64,000 bases of DNA from Vespa crabro (GCF_910589235.1 NC_060977.1:4258278-4322277); one strand, 5' to 3'; numbered from the stretch's first letter, positions 39,996 through 53,000 are shown. Notes: generated by a model from the sequence alone, not told the origin. Numbers and translations are program-made.

Positions 39996-41940
39996 ATTGA
40001 AATTTCGAAATCCCGATTACCGAATCATTTCTCCTTTGTCTTTTGAGGATTTAGCATCTAAAATGTCTCAGTGTGCCTTCGCTGCAAGTGTCAACGAATC
40101 TTAAGGTAAATATATTTTTATATCTTACATTTCTTCAATAATTTATACTGTTTCTTATCATAACCATGATATTATTAATTTTGTTTTTATTTTGTTTTTT
40201 CAGTACGTCATTGCAATCGCTCGGGAACCAACGATGTTATCTTGTTTTGCTTAAATATGAATATTTCAAAGTAGAAGCAGTGTTTGTTCGTTCGCGTTTC
40301 GCGATTTGAAAAACAAAAGTTTTTGCAACGTCTGCGTGCAATGCAGTCGTTAGAGTCAGTGTTTGTTCGCAATTTTATTAATTTTTTAACAGTCGCATAG
40401 GCTGTATTTATAAAGTCAGTAGAGTTTCGCGAATTAAATTCAGTGACCGTTCGTTAAAAAATAACTATCGCGATGTAGAGTCAGTGCATCATTGAAGATA
40501 TTCTTGATGAACTTTGATGTCGACCTACCTAGTTTTCAACCACATATGGATCGTCCCTTCTCAATTTCGACCTGAACGAGTGTTTTGGAGCCATCGCAGA
40601 ACTTCTTAAGTAGTGAGTGAATTTTTAAGTCCCTCCAATCACTCAATCATGTCGAGGACGAAAGGTCCGAATCGGCACGGGTGATTGGTTGTAATTAATT
40701 AGTAGAAGAGCATTGAGTGACCACGAGTAAATTTCTTCGGAGATTTACTCGTGAATGGTTTTTTAGTTTTTCATTTATTTATTAGATTAGGATAGAGTCT
40801 TCTTGCTCAAACGCGTTTATAATTATTTGAGATTTTGAATATTTTAATACATTTTTAAATATTTTACTCGCACGGAAATATGTAAAGAATCGATATTCAT
40901 ACGTTCTAATAAAGAACGAGTAAGAAGACACTCGCGATGGATAGTCTCTGGATTACAAACGAAACTATGGATGATTTTATTACAATAATTAAAATATTCG
41001 TTTGTAAGAAGGAACGTCCAAGGGTTTGCTTTATATTTTTAAATAATTATTAATTAAATATTTAATCGATTTAAATTGATACAAAAAAGTCTCGATAGAG
41101 TCATTGGTTTTGAAAGAGAAAAATCGAGTAGAATGATTGCTAAAAAACAAAGAGACGTAGTCCGTAAGCCTAGATGATAAATTAATTATTTTTTAGCTCA
41201 GGATTTTCAGCAATTAATATACTATTATCTAATTTCTAATTTTTTTATAATTAATATCTATTTTCTCCCACTCTGCGAAAAAGTATCTTTCGAAAGGATA
41301 ATAATAAGTTTTCAGATTCGTTATGGTTGTATTAGGGTTTTCTTTCATATCTTAGAATTTGGAATCAAATTTTGTCGTTTTAGAGTGATAATCGATTAGG
41401 TTGAGGTACGAAGCAAAGAAGAGGCTATATGCCGAAGATAACATATGGCTCAAGAAGACAACTATTAGGCTATTGAGTTATTTTCGAAGGTTCACTAGAA
41501 ACTTTCGAGAATGGCTCTTAGTTTTACCATGTTAATATTTTAATTTTACCATGTTGTCACTCAAAATGCTCTTATGGTGATGGGTGTAGGGGTATAAATT
41601 TAAAAAACTGAGACGAAGTAACTTTCCGTAAATAATATTCCCACATTGCCACGCGTACGCGAATAGGATTATTTCATATTTTATGCCTTTTTAATATTAA
41701 ACTGTTTTTTAAAACTTGATTGAATTTATGATTCTAGTTTAATAAAATCAAATTTTACGTTAAAGTCGATTGATAAATTTAGCACATTTTTTCTTTTCTA
41801 AAGTTCAATTAAATTCATAATTTTATTTTAATAAAATCGAGGTCTATATTAAAATCACATATCTATGAAATGTAAAAGTAATATAATATTTCTTTAGATC
41901 AGTTTTTCATTAATATTTTTTTTCTTAGCTATTAAGTTTA
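39996..41940. other. Subtelomeric unique non-coding DNA with an intron-like segment
   Basis: Mostly single-copy in this window, with no long open frame. At 40,106-40,203 a GTAAATAT donor-like start and a T-rich tract ending in CAG bound a 98-bp stretch that looks like a short insect intron. Flanking reading frames are short and stop-containing, so any transcript is probably non-coding. AT-rich patches and no transposon protein seen. Confidence 0.4.
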
Positions 41941-42480
41941 ATTAAATTAAATTCAGAATTTTATCGTTCGTATAATTAATATACATATATACATATTCTT
42001 TCGTTTTCCTTATTTCTTTTCAGCTAGCTCTAAGTTGTGGGAACGCGAACACGGGAAGGAATAATTAATAAATAGGATTATCTTAACATTTAAACAATGT
42101 ACGATATACCTAAAGAATAATTAATTAATATTTAAACAATAAGATATTCTTAGCAACGTTATAAAAATCATATTCATGTATTGTCATTTACTATCGATTA
42201 ATAGATATAATAATATTTTTTTCAGAGAGAATAATATTTATTTATATTAATCGTTTATTTTTCTTAAGTTTAATCAAATTAAATTTAGCATTTTATCGTT
42301 CGTATAATTAATTTATATATATATTAATTCTTTTTCCTTTCCTTATTTCTTTTCAGCTAGGTCTGGGTCGTGGGATCGCGAACACGTGAGGGAATAATTA
42401 ATTAATATTTAAACAATAGGATATTCTTAGCAACGTTATAGAGAACATGTACATATATTATTATATATTATCGATTAATA
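41940..42480. repeat. Two diverged copies of a roughly 0.36-kb unit
   Basis: Both copies contain TTATTTCTTTTCAGCTAG, then GTGGGA-CGCGAACACG, then GGAATAATTAAT and ATTTAAACAAT, around 42,010-42,140 and 42,345-42,420. A further partial copy (GTTTAATCAAATTAAATTCAG) follows near 42,570. The pyrimidine tract ending in TTTTCAG resembles a splice acceptor. Confidence 0.7.
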
Positions 42481-42639
42481 AATATAATATTTCTTTCAAA
42501 GAGAATAATATTTATTTATATCTGTGTTCAGAATATTTCATTTCTTTTTAATTAATCTTTTACTTTTCTTATGTTTAATCAAATTAAATTCAGCATTTTA
42601 TCGTTCGTATAAATACTGTCATTTCTATTTTTTCTTATT

Positions 42640-43085
42640 TACCGTCATTAATTATCCTCTATATATATCTCGGCTGGAACTCATGGGTGTGTACCTCTGT
42701 GTGGGTTGCTGTCTCAGAATCTTATAGAGCTGCTTCTCTTTTCTTCTCTTTCTGCGGCTCTCTTTTTTATTTCATATTTCTCATTTTTATTTACTATTAT
42801 TAATTATGATTTATAAGTATCGGGTGGGACCCATGGGAGGGGCCAATGGGTGTGGGCCTCTGTGCGGGTTGCTCTCTCAGCATCTTATAGAGCTGCTTCT
42901 TTTTTCTTCTGTTTTTGGGGCACTCTTTCCTATTTCATATTTTTCATTCTTATTTACTATTATTAATTATGATTTATTAGTCTCGGGTGGGACCCATGGG
43001 ATGGGGACATGGGTGTGGGCCTCTGTGCGGGTTGTTGTCTCAGCATCGTGTAGAGCAGCTTCTATTTTCTTATCTTTCTGCAGCT
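42640..43085. repeat. Three tandem copies of a roughly 155-bp unit
   Basis: Each has TCGGGTGGGACCCATGGG (or a close variant), GTGGGCCTCTGTGCGGGTTG, CTCAGCATC and a T-rich tail. Starts are near 42,671, 42,821 and 42,984. The same element reappears singly at about 45,060 and 46,578 inside the larger 1.5-kb repeats, linking the two repeat families. Confidence 0.8.
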
Positions 43086-43559
43086 AACTTTTCTATCTAA
43101 TATTTTTCTTATTTAATTATGTTTTTAATTATGTTATTAATATGTTATTTCTTTTCATTATGTCTTTTCAGATTTATATTATGATATTTCTTTTTAATTA
43201 TAATTTACAGGTTTTAGGTAGGAACCATTAGATGAAGCGGACTGTTGTTTCAGCAGCGTGCTAACTTTTCTATCTAATATTTCTCTTCTTTAATTATGTT
43301 TTTAATTATGTTTTTAATTATGTTATTAATATGTCATTTCTTTTTATTATGTCTTCTTAGAATTTAATTATGTTATTTCCTTTTAATTATGTTTTTATGT
43401 TTTTAGGTTTGTTATTAATATATTTTTATTAATTTTAATTTTTAAGCATTAGGTAGGACCCATGAAATGAAGAGGACTGTTCTTTCAGCATTATTATGTT
43501 TTATTTTATATATTCTTTTCTTTTTCTTATTTTCCTCTTAACTTCTTTTTTTCCAGGAT

Positions 43560-44720
43560 AGATCATCGAGATTCACCTGCGGTCGGATGCGTCATCCTAG
43601 CATGACATGGATTCATCATCGATTTTTACGCGCGAATACGGGCAGGATAGGAGAACACTCGCACGCTTGTCGGCAAGCACAGGCGTGGGTGTTTGCGGGC
43701 GCGACTAAATTTCGTTTGATTGTTCGAATCGAAAACGCGAATTTAGAGTAGAGTCACCGTTTTTCTAACACTCACGTGAATGAACGCGGGCGCGACTTAA
43801 AAGTCCTACCGGGGACTTCGTTTAAATTTGCTCGAATATTCGATTAGATTACCTCGCGAACGCGTTTTTTTAGAGTAGAGTCACCGTTTTCCGAACACTT
43901 GCGTGGGTGTCCGGGCGCGATTAAAAGTCCTATCATGGACTTCGTTTTAGTGTTGAAATTCGGGGTGCGCGAACGGTTTACCTTGTAGTGCTGTACATAG
44001 CTGGCTGATGTTATGATAATCCTCATATTTGGTAGCGGGGCGGAAATCCCGACAAATATCATGGAAAGTCTAAATATCGGTTAGCATATGTCACTTTGGA
44101 TTTCAACTTAGAGTCACCGTTATTATCTAACACTCACGTGAGTGTTCGCGTGCGCGATTAAAAGTCCTACCGGGGACTTCGTTTTGTTTCCTCGAATATT
44201 CGATTAGTTTATTTAGAGTAGAGTCACCGTTTTTCGAACAATTGCGTGGGTGTCCGGGCGCGATTAAAAGTCCTATCATGGACTTCGTTGTAATGTTGAA
44301 ATTCGGGGTGCGCTTCGGATTTCAACTTAGAGTCACCGTTTTTCTAACACTCACGTGAATGTTCGCTTGCGCGATTCAAAGTCCTACCGGGGACTTTGTT
44401 TTATTTCTTCGACATTTCGATTAGATTACTTCGCGAATTTGGATAGGACAGTAGAATCTACGTAATTATAACACACGTGAGTGTCGCGAACGCGATTAAT
44501 GCGCTTTGATTGTTCGAAATTCGGAAGCACGAATTTAGATGTGCTTAATAATCCGTTATGCCCGAGGCGAGGGTGTTGAACGGTAAAGCTCTCTGTAAGT
44601 GGGGTCCCTGTAGCTGAGGCTAGATACCTCCTGTTAGCTAAGTCGCCCTAAATATCCGAAGCGGAAGGCATAAGGGATCGGTATCGCGGAACGCGGATTT
44701 TAGAGTAAAGTAGAGTCACC
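43560..44720. repeat. Divergent leading copy of the 1.5-kb subtelomeric repeat
   Basis: Begins with GATAGATCATCGAG after a long pyrimidine tract ending in CAG. It then has three or more internal iterations of a roughly 110- to 240-bp motif containing GAGTCACCGTT, CTCACGTGA and the AAGTCC...GGACTT stem-loop. It ends with a segment equivalent to 46,060-46,237 and 47,520-47,703. It is more diverged from the two following copies than they are from each other. Confidence 0.75.
43801..43818. other. Conserved stem-loop, first of seven copies
   Basis: AAGTCC - TACCGG - GGACTT forms a perfect six-base stem. Copies at 43,925, 44,162, 44,268, 44,379, 45,887 and 47,353 keep the stem while the loop varies (TACCGG, TATCAT, TACCGT). 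In the last two, AGGTCC replaces AAGTCC, leaving a G-T(U) pair. Whether it acts as RNA or DNA is unknown. Confidence 0.65.
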
Positions 44721-46237
44721 GTTAGCTCGTGGGTCTCCACATGCAGCAACCTCCACGTGGTGAGACCTGGGTCGTTAATACTTGCAAAGTTTAATTATAA
44801 ATCTTATAATGCAAGTATTATCGAGCGAATGGCTGCATATTGTATTACTTTTCCATAATTTTTTTAATCTAATTCCAACTAAACATTAACATATTTCCAT
44901 CTTATATAGCTAATAATACTTCGAAAGAAGAAATATCACAGAATTTATTGTACAATAATTTCTTAGACGAACTAAAAGGAAATTTTTCTATCGCACTTTT
45001 TTGTCCGCTGTTATTTCTATTTATTCTTATTTACTCTCACTAATTATCCTTTATATATCTCGGGTGGGACCCATGGGAGGGGCCTATGGGCGAGGGCTTC
45101 TGTGCGGGTTGCTGTCACAGCATCATATAAAACTTTTTCTCTTGTCTTATCTTTTTTGGGGTCTCTATTCTTCTCTTTCTGGGGCTATCTTTTCTTACTC
45201 CGGCTCTCGTTTCTATCTCATATTTTTCCTTTTGAATTATGTTTTCAATTATGTTATCATTATGTTATTTCCTTTTAATTATGTATTCTTAATATTTATT
45301 TATGTTGTTTCTTTCTAATTATGTATTTAATTGTGTGTCTAATTATGTGTTTAATTATGTGTTTATGTTTCTAATTATGTTTTAATTATGTTCTTAATTA
45401 TGTTTTTAATATATTCTTATTAATTATGATTTATAGGTCTTAGGTAGGATCCATGGAATGGTGCTGAGCTGCACTTTTATTGTTTCTTTCTCTAGCTTTC
45501 TTATTTATTTATATATGTTCATTTTCTATATTATTTACTTATTATTATATTTATTTTCTATTTATAATCTATGTGTATATTATGTTTTATTTTATATATT
45601 TTTTTGCTTTCTCTTATTTTTCCTTAGTTTCTTTTTTTCAGGATAGATCATCGAGGGATAGGTTCATCTGCGCCCGGATCATACATCGTATGGCAGGATT
45701 CATCATCGATTTTTACGCGAGAATACGGGAAGGATAGGAAGAACACTGGCGCGCGTGTCGGCGGGCACAGGCGTTGGTGTTCTCGGGCGCGAGTAAACTT
45801 CGTTTGATTGTTCGTATCGAAATCGCGAATTCTAGAGTAGAGTCATCGTTCTTCTAACACTCGCGTGGGTGTTCGGGCGCGATTAAAGGTCCTACCGTGG
45901 ACTTCGTTTTGATTTCTTTAAAATCTCGATGGGGGTACTTCGCGAATTTCGGCTTAACAGTAGAATCTACGTAATTATAACACACACGTGAGTGTCGCGA
46001 CGCGATTAGTATTTCTAAGGAGTGCGCTTTGTTTGTTCGAGATTCGGAAAGCACGAATTCGGATGTGCTTAATAACCCGTTATGTCTGAAGCGGACGGTG
46101 CTAATGGTGGAGCTATCTGTAAGAGGTGTGTAGTAGCTAAAGCTACACATACCCTGTTAGCTAAGAAGCCAATGCATTGAAGCGGAAAGGTATGGCGGAT
46201 CGGTATCGCGGAACGCGGATTTTAGAGTAGAGTCACC
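44721..46237. repeat. 1.5-kb subtelomeric repeat, copy A
   Basis: Defined from the GTTAGC anchor at 44,721 to the same anchor at 46,238 (1,517 bp). It contains the element TCGGGTGGGACCCATGGG, a run of AATTATG-rich sequence, the pyrimidine tract and GATAGATCATCGAG, GAGTCATCGTT, the hairpin, and the segment ending in CTACACATACCCTGTTAGC. Copies A and B share long near-identical stretches, such as about 45,800-46,300 with 47,266-47,766. Confidence 0.88.
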
Positions 46238-47703
46238 GTTAGCCCGTGGGTCTCCAATTGCAGCAACCTCCACGTGGTGGGACCTGGGTCGTTAATACTT
46301 GCAAAGTTTAATTGTAAATTTTTAAATGCAAGTATTACCGAGCGAATGGCTGCATATTGTATTACTTACCAGTATCTTTTCAAACTAATTCCAACTAAAC
46401 ATTAACATATTTTCATTTCATATAGCTAATAATACTTCAAAAGAAGAAATTTAACAGAAATATATTGAACAATAATTTCTTAGACAAACTAAAAGGAAAT
46501 TTTTCTATCACACTTTTTTGTCCGCTGTTATTTCTATTTATTCTTATTTACTCTCACTAATTATCCTTTATATATCTCGGGTGGGACCCATGGGAGGGGC
46601 CTGTGGGCGAGGGCTTCTGTGCGGGTTGCTGTCACAGAATCATATAAAACTGTTTCTCTTGTCTTATCTTTTTTGGGGTCTATATTCTTTTCTTTCTGGG
46701 GCTATCTTTTCTTTCTCCGGCTCTCGTTTCTGTCTCATATTCGTTTTTTTGAATTATGTTTTCAATTATGTTATTATTATGTTATTTCCTTTTAATTATG
46801 TATTCTTAATATTTATTTATGTTGTTTCTTTCTAATTATGTATTTAATTGTTTGTTTTAATTATGTGTTTAATTATGTGTTTATATTTTTAATTATGTTT
46901 TTAATCTATTTTTATTAATTATAATTTCTAAGCTTTATGTAGGTCCGATGGAATGGTGCATGCTGCTTCTCTTTTCTTTTTCTAGGTCTCTTATCTAATT
47001 ATATATATTTATTTTCTATTTGTATTTTATATATGTATATATATATATTATTTTGTTTCATATATTTTTTTGTTTTATTATTTCCTCTTTATCTTTTTCT
47101 TTTACAGTATAGGTCATCGAGGGATAGGTTCATCAGCGACCGGATGATTCGTCACATGGCGGGTTTCATCATCGATTTCTATGCGCGAATACGGGAAGGA
47201 TAGGAAGAACACAGGCGCGCGTGTCGGCGGGCACAGGCGTAGGTGTTCTCGGGCGCGATTATATATCGTTTGATTGTTCGTATCGAAATCGCGAATTCTA
47301 GAGTAGAGTCATCGTTCTTCTAACACTCGCGTGGGTGTTCGGGCGCGATTAAAGGTCCTACCGTGGACTTCGTTTTGATTTCTTTAAAATCTCGATGGGG
47401 GTACTTCGCGAATTTCGGCTTAACAGTAGAATCTACGTAATTATAACACACACGTGAGTGTCGCGACGCGATTAGTATTTCTAAGGAGTGCGCTTTGTTT
47501 GTTCGAGATTCGGAAAGCACGAATTCGGATGTGCTTAATAACCCGTTATGTCTGAAGCGGACGGTGCTAATGGTGGAGCTATCTGTAAGAGGTGTGTAGT
47601 AGCTAAAGCTACACATACCCTGTTAGCTAAGAAGCCAATGCATTGAAGCGGAAAGGTATGGCGGATCGGTATCGCGGAACGCGGATTTTAGAGTAGAGTC
47701 ACC
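46238..47703. repeat. 1.5-kb subtelomeric repeat, copy B
   Basis: Runs from the anchor at 46,238 to the next at 47,704 (1,466 bp). It has the same order of elements as copy A with small indels in the AT-rich middle. The array then breaks off near 47,820, where the post-anchor sequence diverges after GGCTGCAT. Confidence 0.88.
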
Positions 47704-48009
47704 GTTAGCCCGTGGGTCTCCAATTGCAGCAACCTCCACGTGGTGGGACCTGGGTCGTTAATACTTGCAAAGTCTAATTGTAAATCATATAACGCAAGTA
47801 TTATCGGGCGAATGGCTGCATGTCTTTATCCGACTTAAACATTTTTTCATTTCATATCTTACTAAACGTTAATGTACTTTTATTTTACTTAGCTATTTAT
47901 GTTAGAATACCTAAAGATAAGAGTAGATGTTAAAGAATTTTTAAATAATTTCTTAGAAAAATATATTGAAAAGTTTTTAATTGTCTTAATAATTTAATTA
48001 AACAATATG

Positions 48010-49383
48010 ACATTTCGTAAAGCGTTTCATAGCTCTTAAAACGCGTTAGATAAAATTGCTGTCTTTCGCTCTTTCTTGTTCGGAACTTTTAAGAAGGAAC
48101 ACTGGAAGTACGATACGAGATACTACAAACATTTCGACGTTTACACCTCGGAGTACGAAAGGAGACTGACGTGGTATCTCGTATCGTCCTTCGAATGGTC
48201 CTTTCTTGTTGTCATTATCGATCGACGAAGTTTCACTGAAAACTATTTAATCTAACCCATCTTACGTGCTATGAAACGCTTTACGAAATGTAAAATTATT
48301 TAATTATTGTCTCATCTTACTACGAGTATATGTACATTGTTTAAATAATTATAAAATGACTGTGTCTATATGATGAGTGAATGTACCTGTACGGAGAGAT
48401 ATCATTTCGACGTTTACACCACGGAGAACGAAAGGTGACTGACGTGGTATCTCGTATCGTCCTTTGAATGGTCCTTTCTTGTTGTCATTATCGATCGACG
48501 AAGGTTCACTGAAAACTATTTAATCTAACGCATCTTACGTGCTATGAAACGCTTTACGAAATGTAAAATTATTTAATTAATGTCTCATCGTACTACGAGT
48601 GTATGTACATTGTTTAAATAATTATAAAATGACTGTGTCTATATGACGAGTGAATGTAGCGGTAAGGAAAGATATCATTTCGACGTTTACACCTCGGAGT
48701 ACGAAAGGAGACTGACGTGGTATCTCGTATCGTCCTTCGAATGGTCCTTTCTTGTTGTCATTATCGATCGACGAAGGTTCACTGAAAACTATTTAATCTA
48801 ACCCATCTTACGTGCTATGAAACGCTTTAAGAAATGTAAAATTATTTAATTAATGTCTCATCGTACTACGAGTGTATGTACATTGTTTAAATAATTATAA
48901 AATGACTGTGTCTATATGACGAGTGAATGTAGCGGTAAGGAAAGATATCATTTCGACGTTTACACCTCGGAGTACGAAAGGAGACTGACGTGGTATCTCG
49001 TATCGTCCTTCGAATGGTCCTTTCTTGTTGTCATTATCGATCGACGAAGGTTCACTGAAAACTATTTAATCTAACCCATCTTACTTGCTATGAAACGCTT
49101 TAAGAAATGTAAAATTATTTAATTAATGTCTCATCGTACTACGAGTGTATGTACATTGTTTAAATAATTATAAAATGACTGTGTCTATATGACGAGTGAA
49201 TGTATCGGTAAGGAAAGATATCATTTCGATGTTTACACCTCGGAGTACGAAAGGAGACTGACGTGGTATCCCGTATTGTCCTTCAAATGGTTCTTCCTTG
49301 TTGTCATTATCGATCGACGAAGATTGACTGAAAACTATTTAATCTAACCCATCTTACGTGCTATGAAACGCTTTACGAAATGT
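48010..49383. repeat. Five 273-bp repeats bounded by inverted repeats
   Basis: TTTCGACGTTTACACC (or one-base variants) recurs at 48,132, 48,405, 48,678, 48,951 and 49,224, exactly 273 bp apart. The array opens with ACATTTCGTAAAGCG... (24 bp, 48,010-48,033) and each unit closes with its perfect reverse complement (first at 48,268-48,291, last at 49,360-49,383). Only the first unit has the inverted left arm, making it a 282-bp palindrome-like element. In it GTACGATACGAGATAC also faces GGTATCTCGTATCG, and further imperfect arm pairing is visible. No protein is encoded. Confidence 0.85.
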
Positions 49384-50060
49384 AATATTTTTTTTTCTCT
49401 ATTATAATATTATAATAATATTATTATAATAATATAATAATTTTATTAGAATCATCGTTATATTAAGAAAGCATTGAAAATATTTTAAATGATTGGTGTA
49501 AAAATTTTTATATGTAATGTTCAGAGAAACAGAATATTGCTTATTTAATAAAAGTAAGAAATAAACAGTTCATACGCATCATCTAGCATGGATGTTGACG
49601 CAGTAGTCCCCGAAGCCCTAGTTGTTCGCAATTTCTCTCCACCATAGCATTAAACGTGTTAATACATTAAATTATGTCAACACATTAATTAATACAAACA
49701 TTTACACTACGTACATTTGTTCGCCACTTTTTCTCAAGATATATTCTATTTTTACCTGCTGTAGTTATGTTATTACATAATAGTGCTTATTCTTATTACT
49801 AATATCAAAATAATTATTACTGTGTAAAGATTATTACCAATATCCCTATTCTTACTATTATTATACGTATTATTATGATTATAGTTAACAAAAAAAATTA
49901 TTTATACTGTTTCTATAATTAAGAAGAAACTTATGAATGCTACTATTATTATTGTATTGTATTGTACGAGTTGCGTCTGTTTCTCTCCCAGAAACGTATT
50001 AGTTGTTTCTTAGTTTCCACTTACATATTTCTTAATTACTTCTTAATTACTCTTATTTAT
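49384..50060. other. AT-rich spacer before the short-repeat array
   Basis: Contains an AT-rich palindromic patch of TAT/ATA triplets near 49,400-49,440 and otherwise AT-rich single-copy sequence. No gene seen. A GC-richer stretch of about 70 bp near 49,590-49,650 is unexplained. Confidence 0.5.
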
Positions 50061-53000
50061 TTCTGGTTACGTCCGTAGTAGTTTCAGGTTTACTCCGGAA
50101 TTGTGACTGGTTACGTCCGTAGTTTTTTTTTCCTGGTACCTTCCGGAATTGTGCCTGGTTACATCCGTAGATTTTTATTTATTTTTTCATTTTTTTTCCC
50201 TGGTTCCTTACGGAGTTGTGACTGCCTACGTTCGTAGTTTCTTTTTCCTTTTGTTTTTCCTGGTTCCTTCCGCAGTTTTGACTGGATACGTGCGTAGTTT
50301 TCATATTCTTTTTTTTCTGGTTCCTTCCGGAGTTCTGCCTGGTTACGTTCATAGTTTTTCTTATATATTTTTCCTTTTTCTTCCTGGTTCCTTCCGGAGC
50401 TGTGACTGGCTACGTCCGTCGTTTTTTTTTTCCATTTTTTTTTTCGTGGTTTCTGCTGGAGTTGTGCCTGGTTACGTCCATAGTTTTTTTATTTATTTAT
50501 TTTTTTCCTGGTTCCTTCCGGAGTTGTGACTGGATAAGTCCGTAGTTTTTTTATTTACTTTTTCTTTTTTATTTCCTGGTTCCTTTCGGAGTTGTGACTG
50601 CCTACGTTCGTAGTTTTTTTTCCTTTTTTTCTCCTGGTTCCTTCCGGAGTTGTGACTGGCTACATCCGTAGTTTTTTTTCCTGGTTGCTTCCAGAGTTGT
50701 GCCTGGTTACGTCCGTAGTTTTTTTATTTTTTTCTTCTTTTTTTTTACTGTTCCCTTCCGGAGTTGTGATTGGCTACGTCCGTAGTTTTTTGTTCTTTAT
50801 TTTTCCTGGTTCTTTCCGGATTTGTGTTTGGTTTCGTTCGTGGTTTTTTTTTCTTTTTCTTTCCTGGTTCCTTCCGCAGTTTTGACTGCTTATGTGCGTA
50901 GTTTACATTTTCTTTTTTTTCTGGTTACTTACGGAGTTGTGCCTGGTTACGTTCATAGTTTTTTTTATTTATTTTTCCCTTTCTTTCCTGGTTCCTTCCG
51001 GAGCTCTGACTGGCTACGTCCGTAGTTTTTTTTTCCATTTTTTTTTTCGTGGTTTCTGCTGGAGTTGTGCCTGGTTACGTTCATAGTTTTTTTATTTATT
51101 TGTTTTTTTCCTGGTTCCTTACGGAATTGTGCCTGGTTACGTCCATAGTTTATTTATTTATTTAATTTTTTCCTGGTTCCTTCCGGAGTTGTGACTGGCT
51201 AAGTACATAGTTTTTATGTTTATTTTTTCTTCTTATTTCCTGGTTCCTTCCGGAGTTTTGACTGCCAACGTTCGTAGTTTTTTTTTTTCTGGTTCCTTCC
51301 GGAGTTGTGACTGGCTACGTCTGTAGCTTTTTTCCTGGTTCCTTCCAGAGTTTTGACTGGCTACGTGCGTAGTTTTCATTTTCTTTTTTTTCTGGTTCCT
51401 TCCAGAGTTTTGACTGGCTACGTGCGTAGTTTTCACTTCCTTTTTTTTCTTGTTTCTTCCGTAGTTGTGAATGGTTACGTTCATAGTTTTTTTTTTTTAT
51501 TTTTCCATTTTTTCCTGGTTCCTTCCGGTTCTGAGACTGGATACGTCCGCAGTCTCCTTTTCCATTTTTTTTTCGTTGTTTCAGCTGGAGTTGTGCCTGG
51601 TTACGTACATAGTTTTTTTATTTATTTATTTTTTTCCTAGTCCCTTCCGGAGTTGTGACTGGCTACGTCCGTTGTTTTTTGTTCTTTATTTTTCGTGGTT
51701 CTTTCCGGATTGTTGTTTGATTACGTTCTTGGTTTTTTTTTCTTTTCTTTCCTGGTTTCTTCCGCAGTTTTGACTGGCTACGTGCGTAGTTTTCACTACA
51801 TTTTTTTCCTGGTTCCTTCCGGAGCTGTGACTGGCTACGTCCGTATTTTTTTTTTCCATTTTTTTTTTTGGTTTCTGTTGGAGTTGTGCCTGGTTACGTT
51901 CATAGTTTTTTTATTTATTTATTTTTTTCCTGGTTCCTTCCGAAGTTGTGACTGGCAACGTCCATAGTTTTTTTTATATACATTTTCTTTTTTTTTCCTG
52001 GTTCCTTCTGGAGTTGTGACTGCCTACGATCGTAGTTTTTTTTCCTTTCTTTTCCTTGTTCCTTCCGGAGTTGTGACTGGCAACGTCCATAGTTTTTTTT
52101 ATATACATTTTCTTTTTTTTTTCCTGTTTCCTTCTGGAGTTGTGACTGCCTACGATCGTAGTTTTTTTTCCTTTCTTTTCCTTCTTCCATCCGGAGTTGT
52201 GACTGGCTACGTCCGTAGTTTTTTTTCCTGGTTGCTTCCAGAGTTGTGCTTGGTTACGTCCGTAGTTTTTTTATTTTATTCTTCTTTTTTTTTACTGTTC
52301 CCTACCGGAGTTGTGACTGGCTACGTCCGTAGTTTTTTGTTCTTTATTTTTCCTGGTTATTTCCGGATTTGTGTTTGGTTTCGTTCGTGGTTTTTTTTTC
52401 TTTTTCTTTCCTGGTTCCTTCCGCAGTTTTGACTGGCTACGTGCGTAGTTTTCATTTTCTTTTTTTTCTGGTTCCTTCCAGAGTTGTGCCTGGTTACATT
52501 CATAGTTTTTTTTATTTATTTTTCCCTTTCTTTCCTGGTTCCTTCCGGAGCTGTGACTGGCTACGTCCTTATTTTTTATTTCCATTTTTTTTCGTGGATT
52601 CTGCTGGAGTTGTGCCTGGTTACGTCCATAGTTTTGTTATCTATTTATTTTTTTCCTGGTTCCTTCCGGAGTTATGACTGGCTACGCCCGCAGTTTTTTT
52701 ATTTATCTTTTTTTCCTGGTTCCTTTCGGAGTTGTGCCTGCTTACGTCCATAGTTTTTTCATATATTAATTTTTTTCCTGGTTCCTTCCGAAGTTGTGAC
52801 TGGCTACGTCCGCAGTTTTTTTATTTATTTTTTCTTCTTTTTTCCTGGTTCCTTCCGGAGTTGTGACTGGCTACGTCCGTTGTTATTTTATTTTCTTCTT
52901 CTTTTTTTTACTGGTCCCTTCCGGAGTTGTGACTGGCTATGTCCGTAGTTTTTTGTTCTTCTTTTTTCCTGGTTCTTTCCGGATTTGTGTTTGGTTACGT

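Noticed and set aside
45001..46835. Paired 105-codon open frames (MSAVISIYSYLL-type) and paired 98-codon minus frames
   Set aside because: They are duplicated because the 1.5-kb repeat is duplicated; AT-rich composition and lack of domain or coding bias argue against protein.
39996..47820. LTR or non-LTR retrotransposon
   Set aside because: No reverse transcriptase, gag, integrase or endonuclease frame, and no paired LTR with TG...CA ends; duplications are better explained as subtelomeric tandem repeats.
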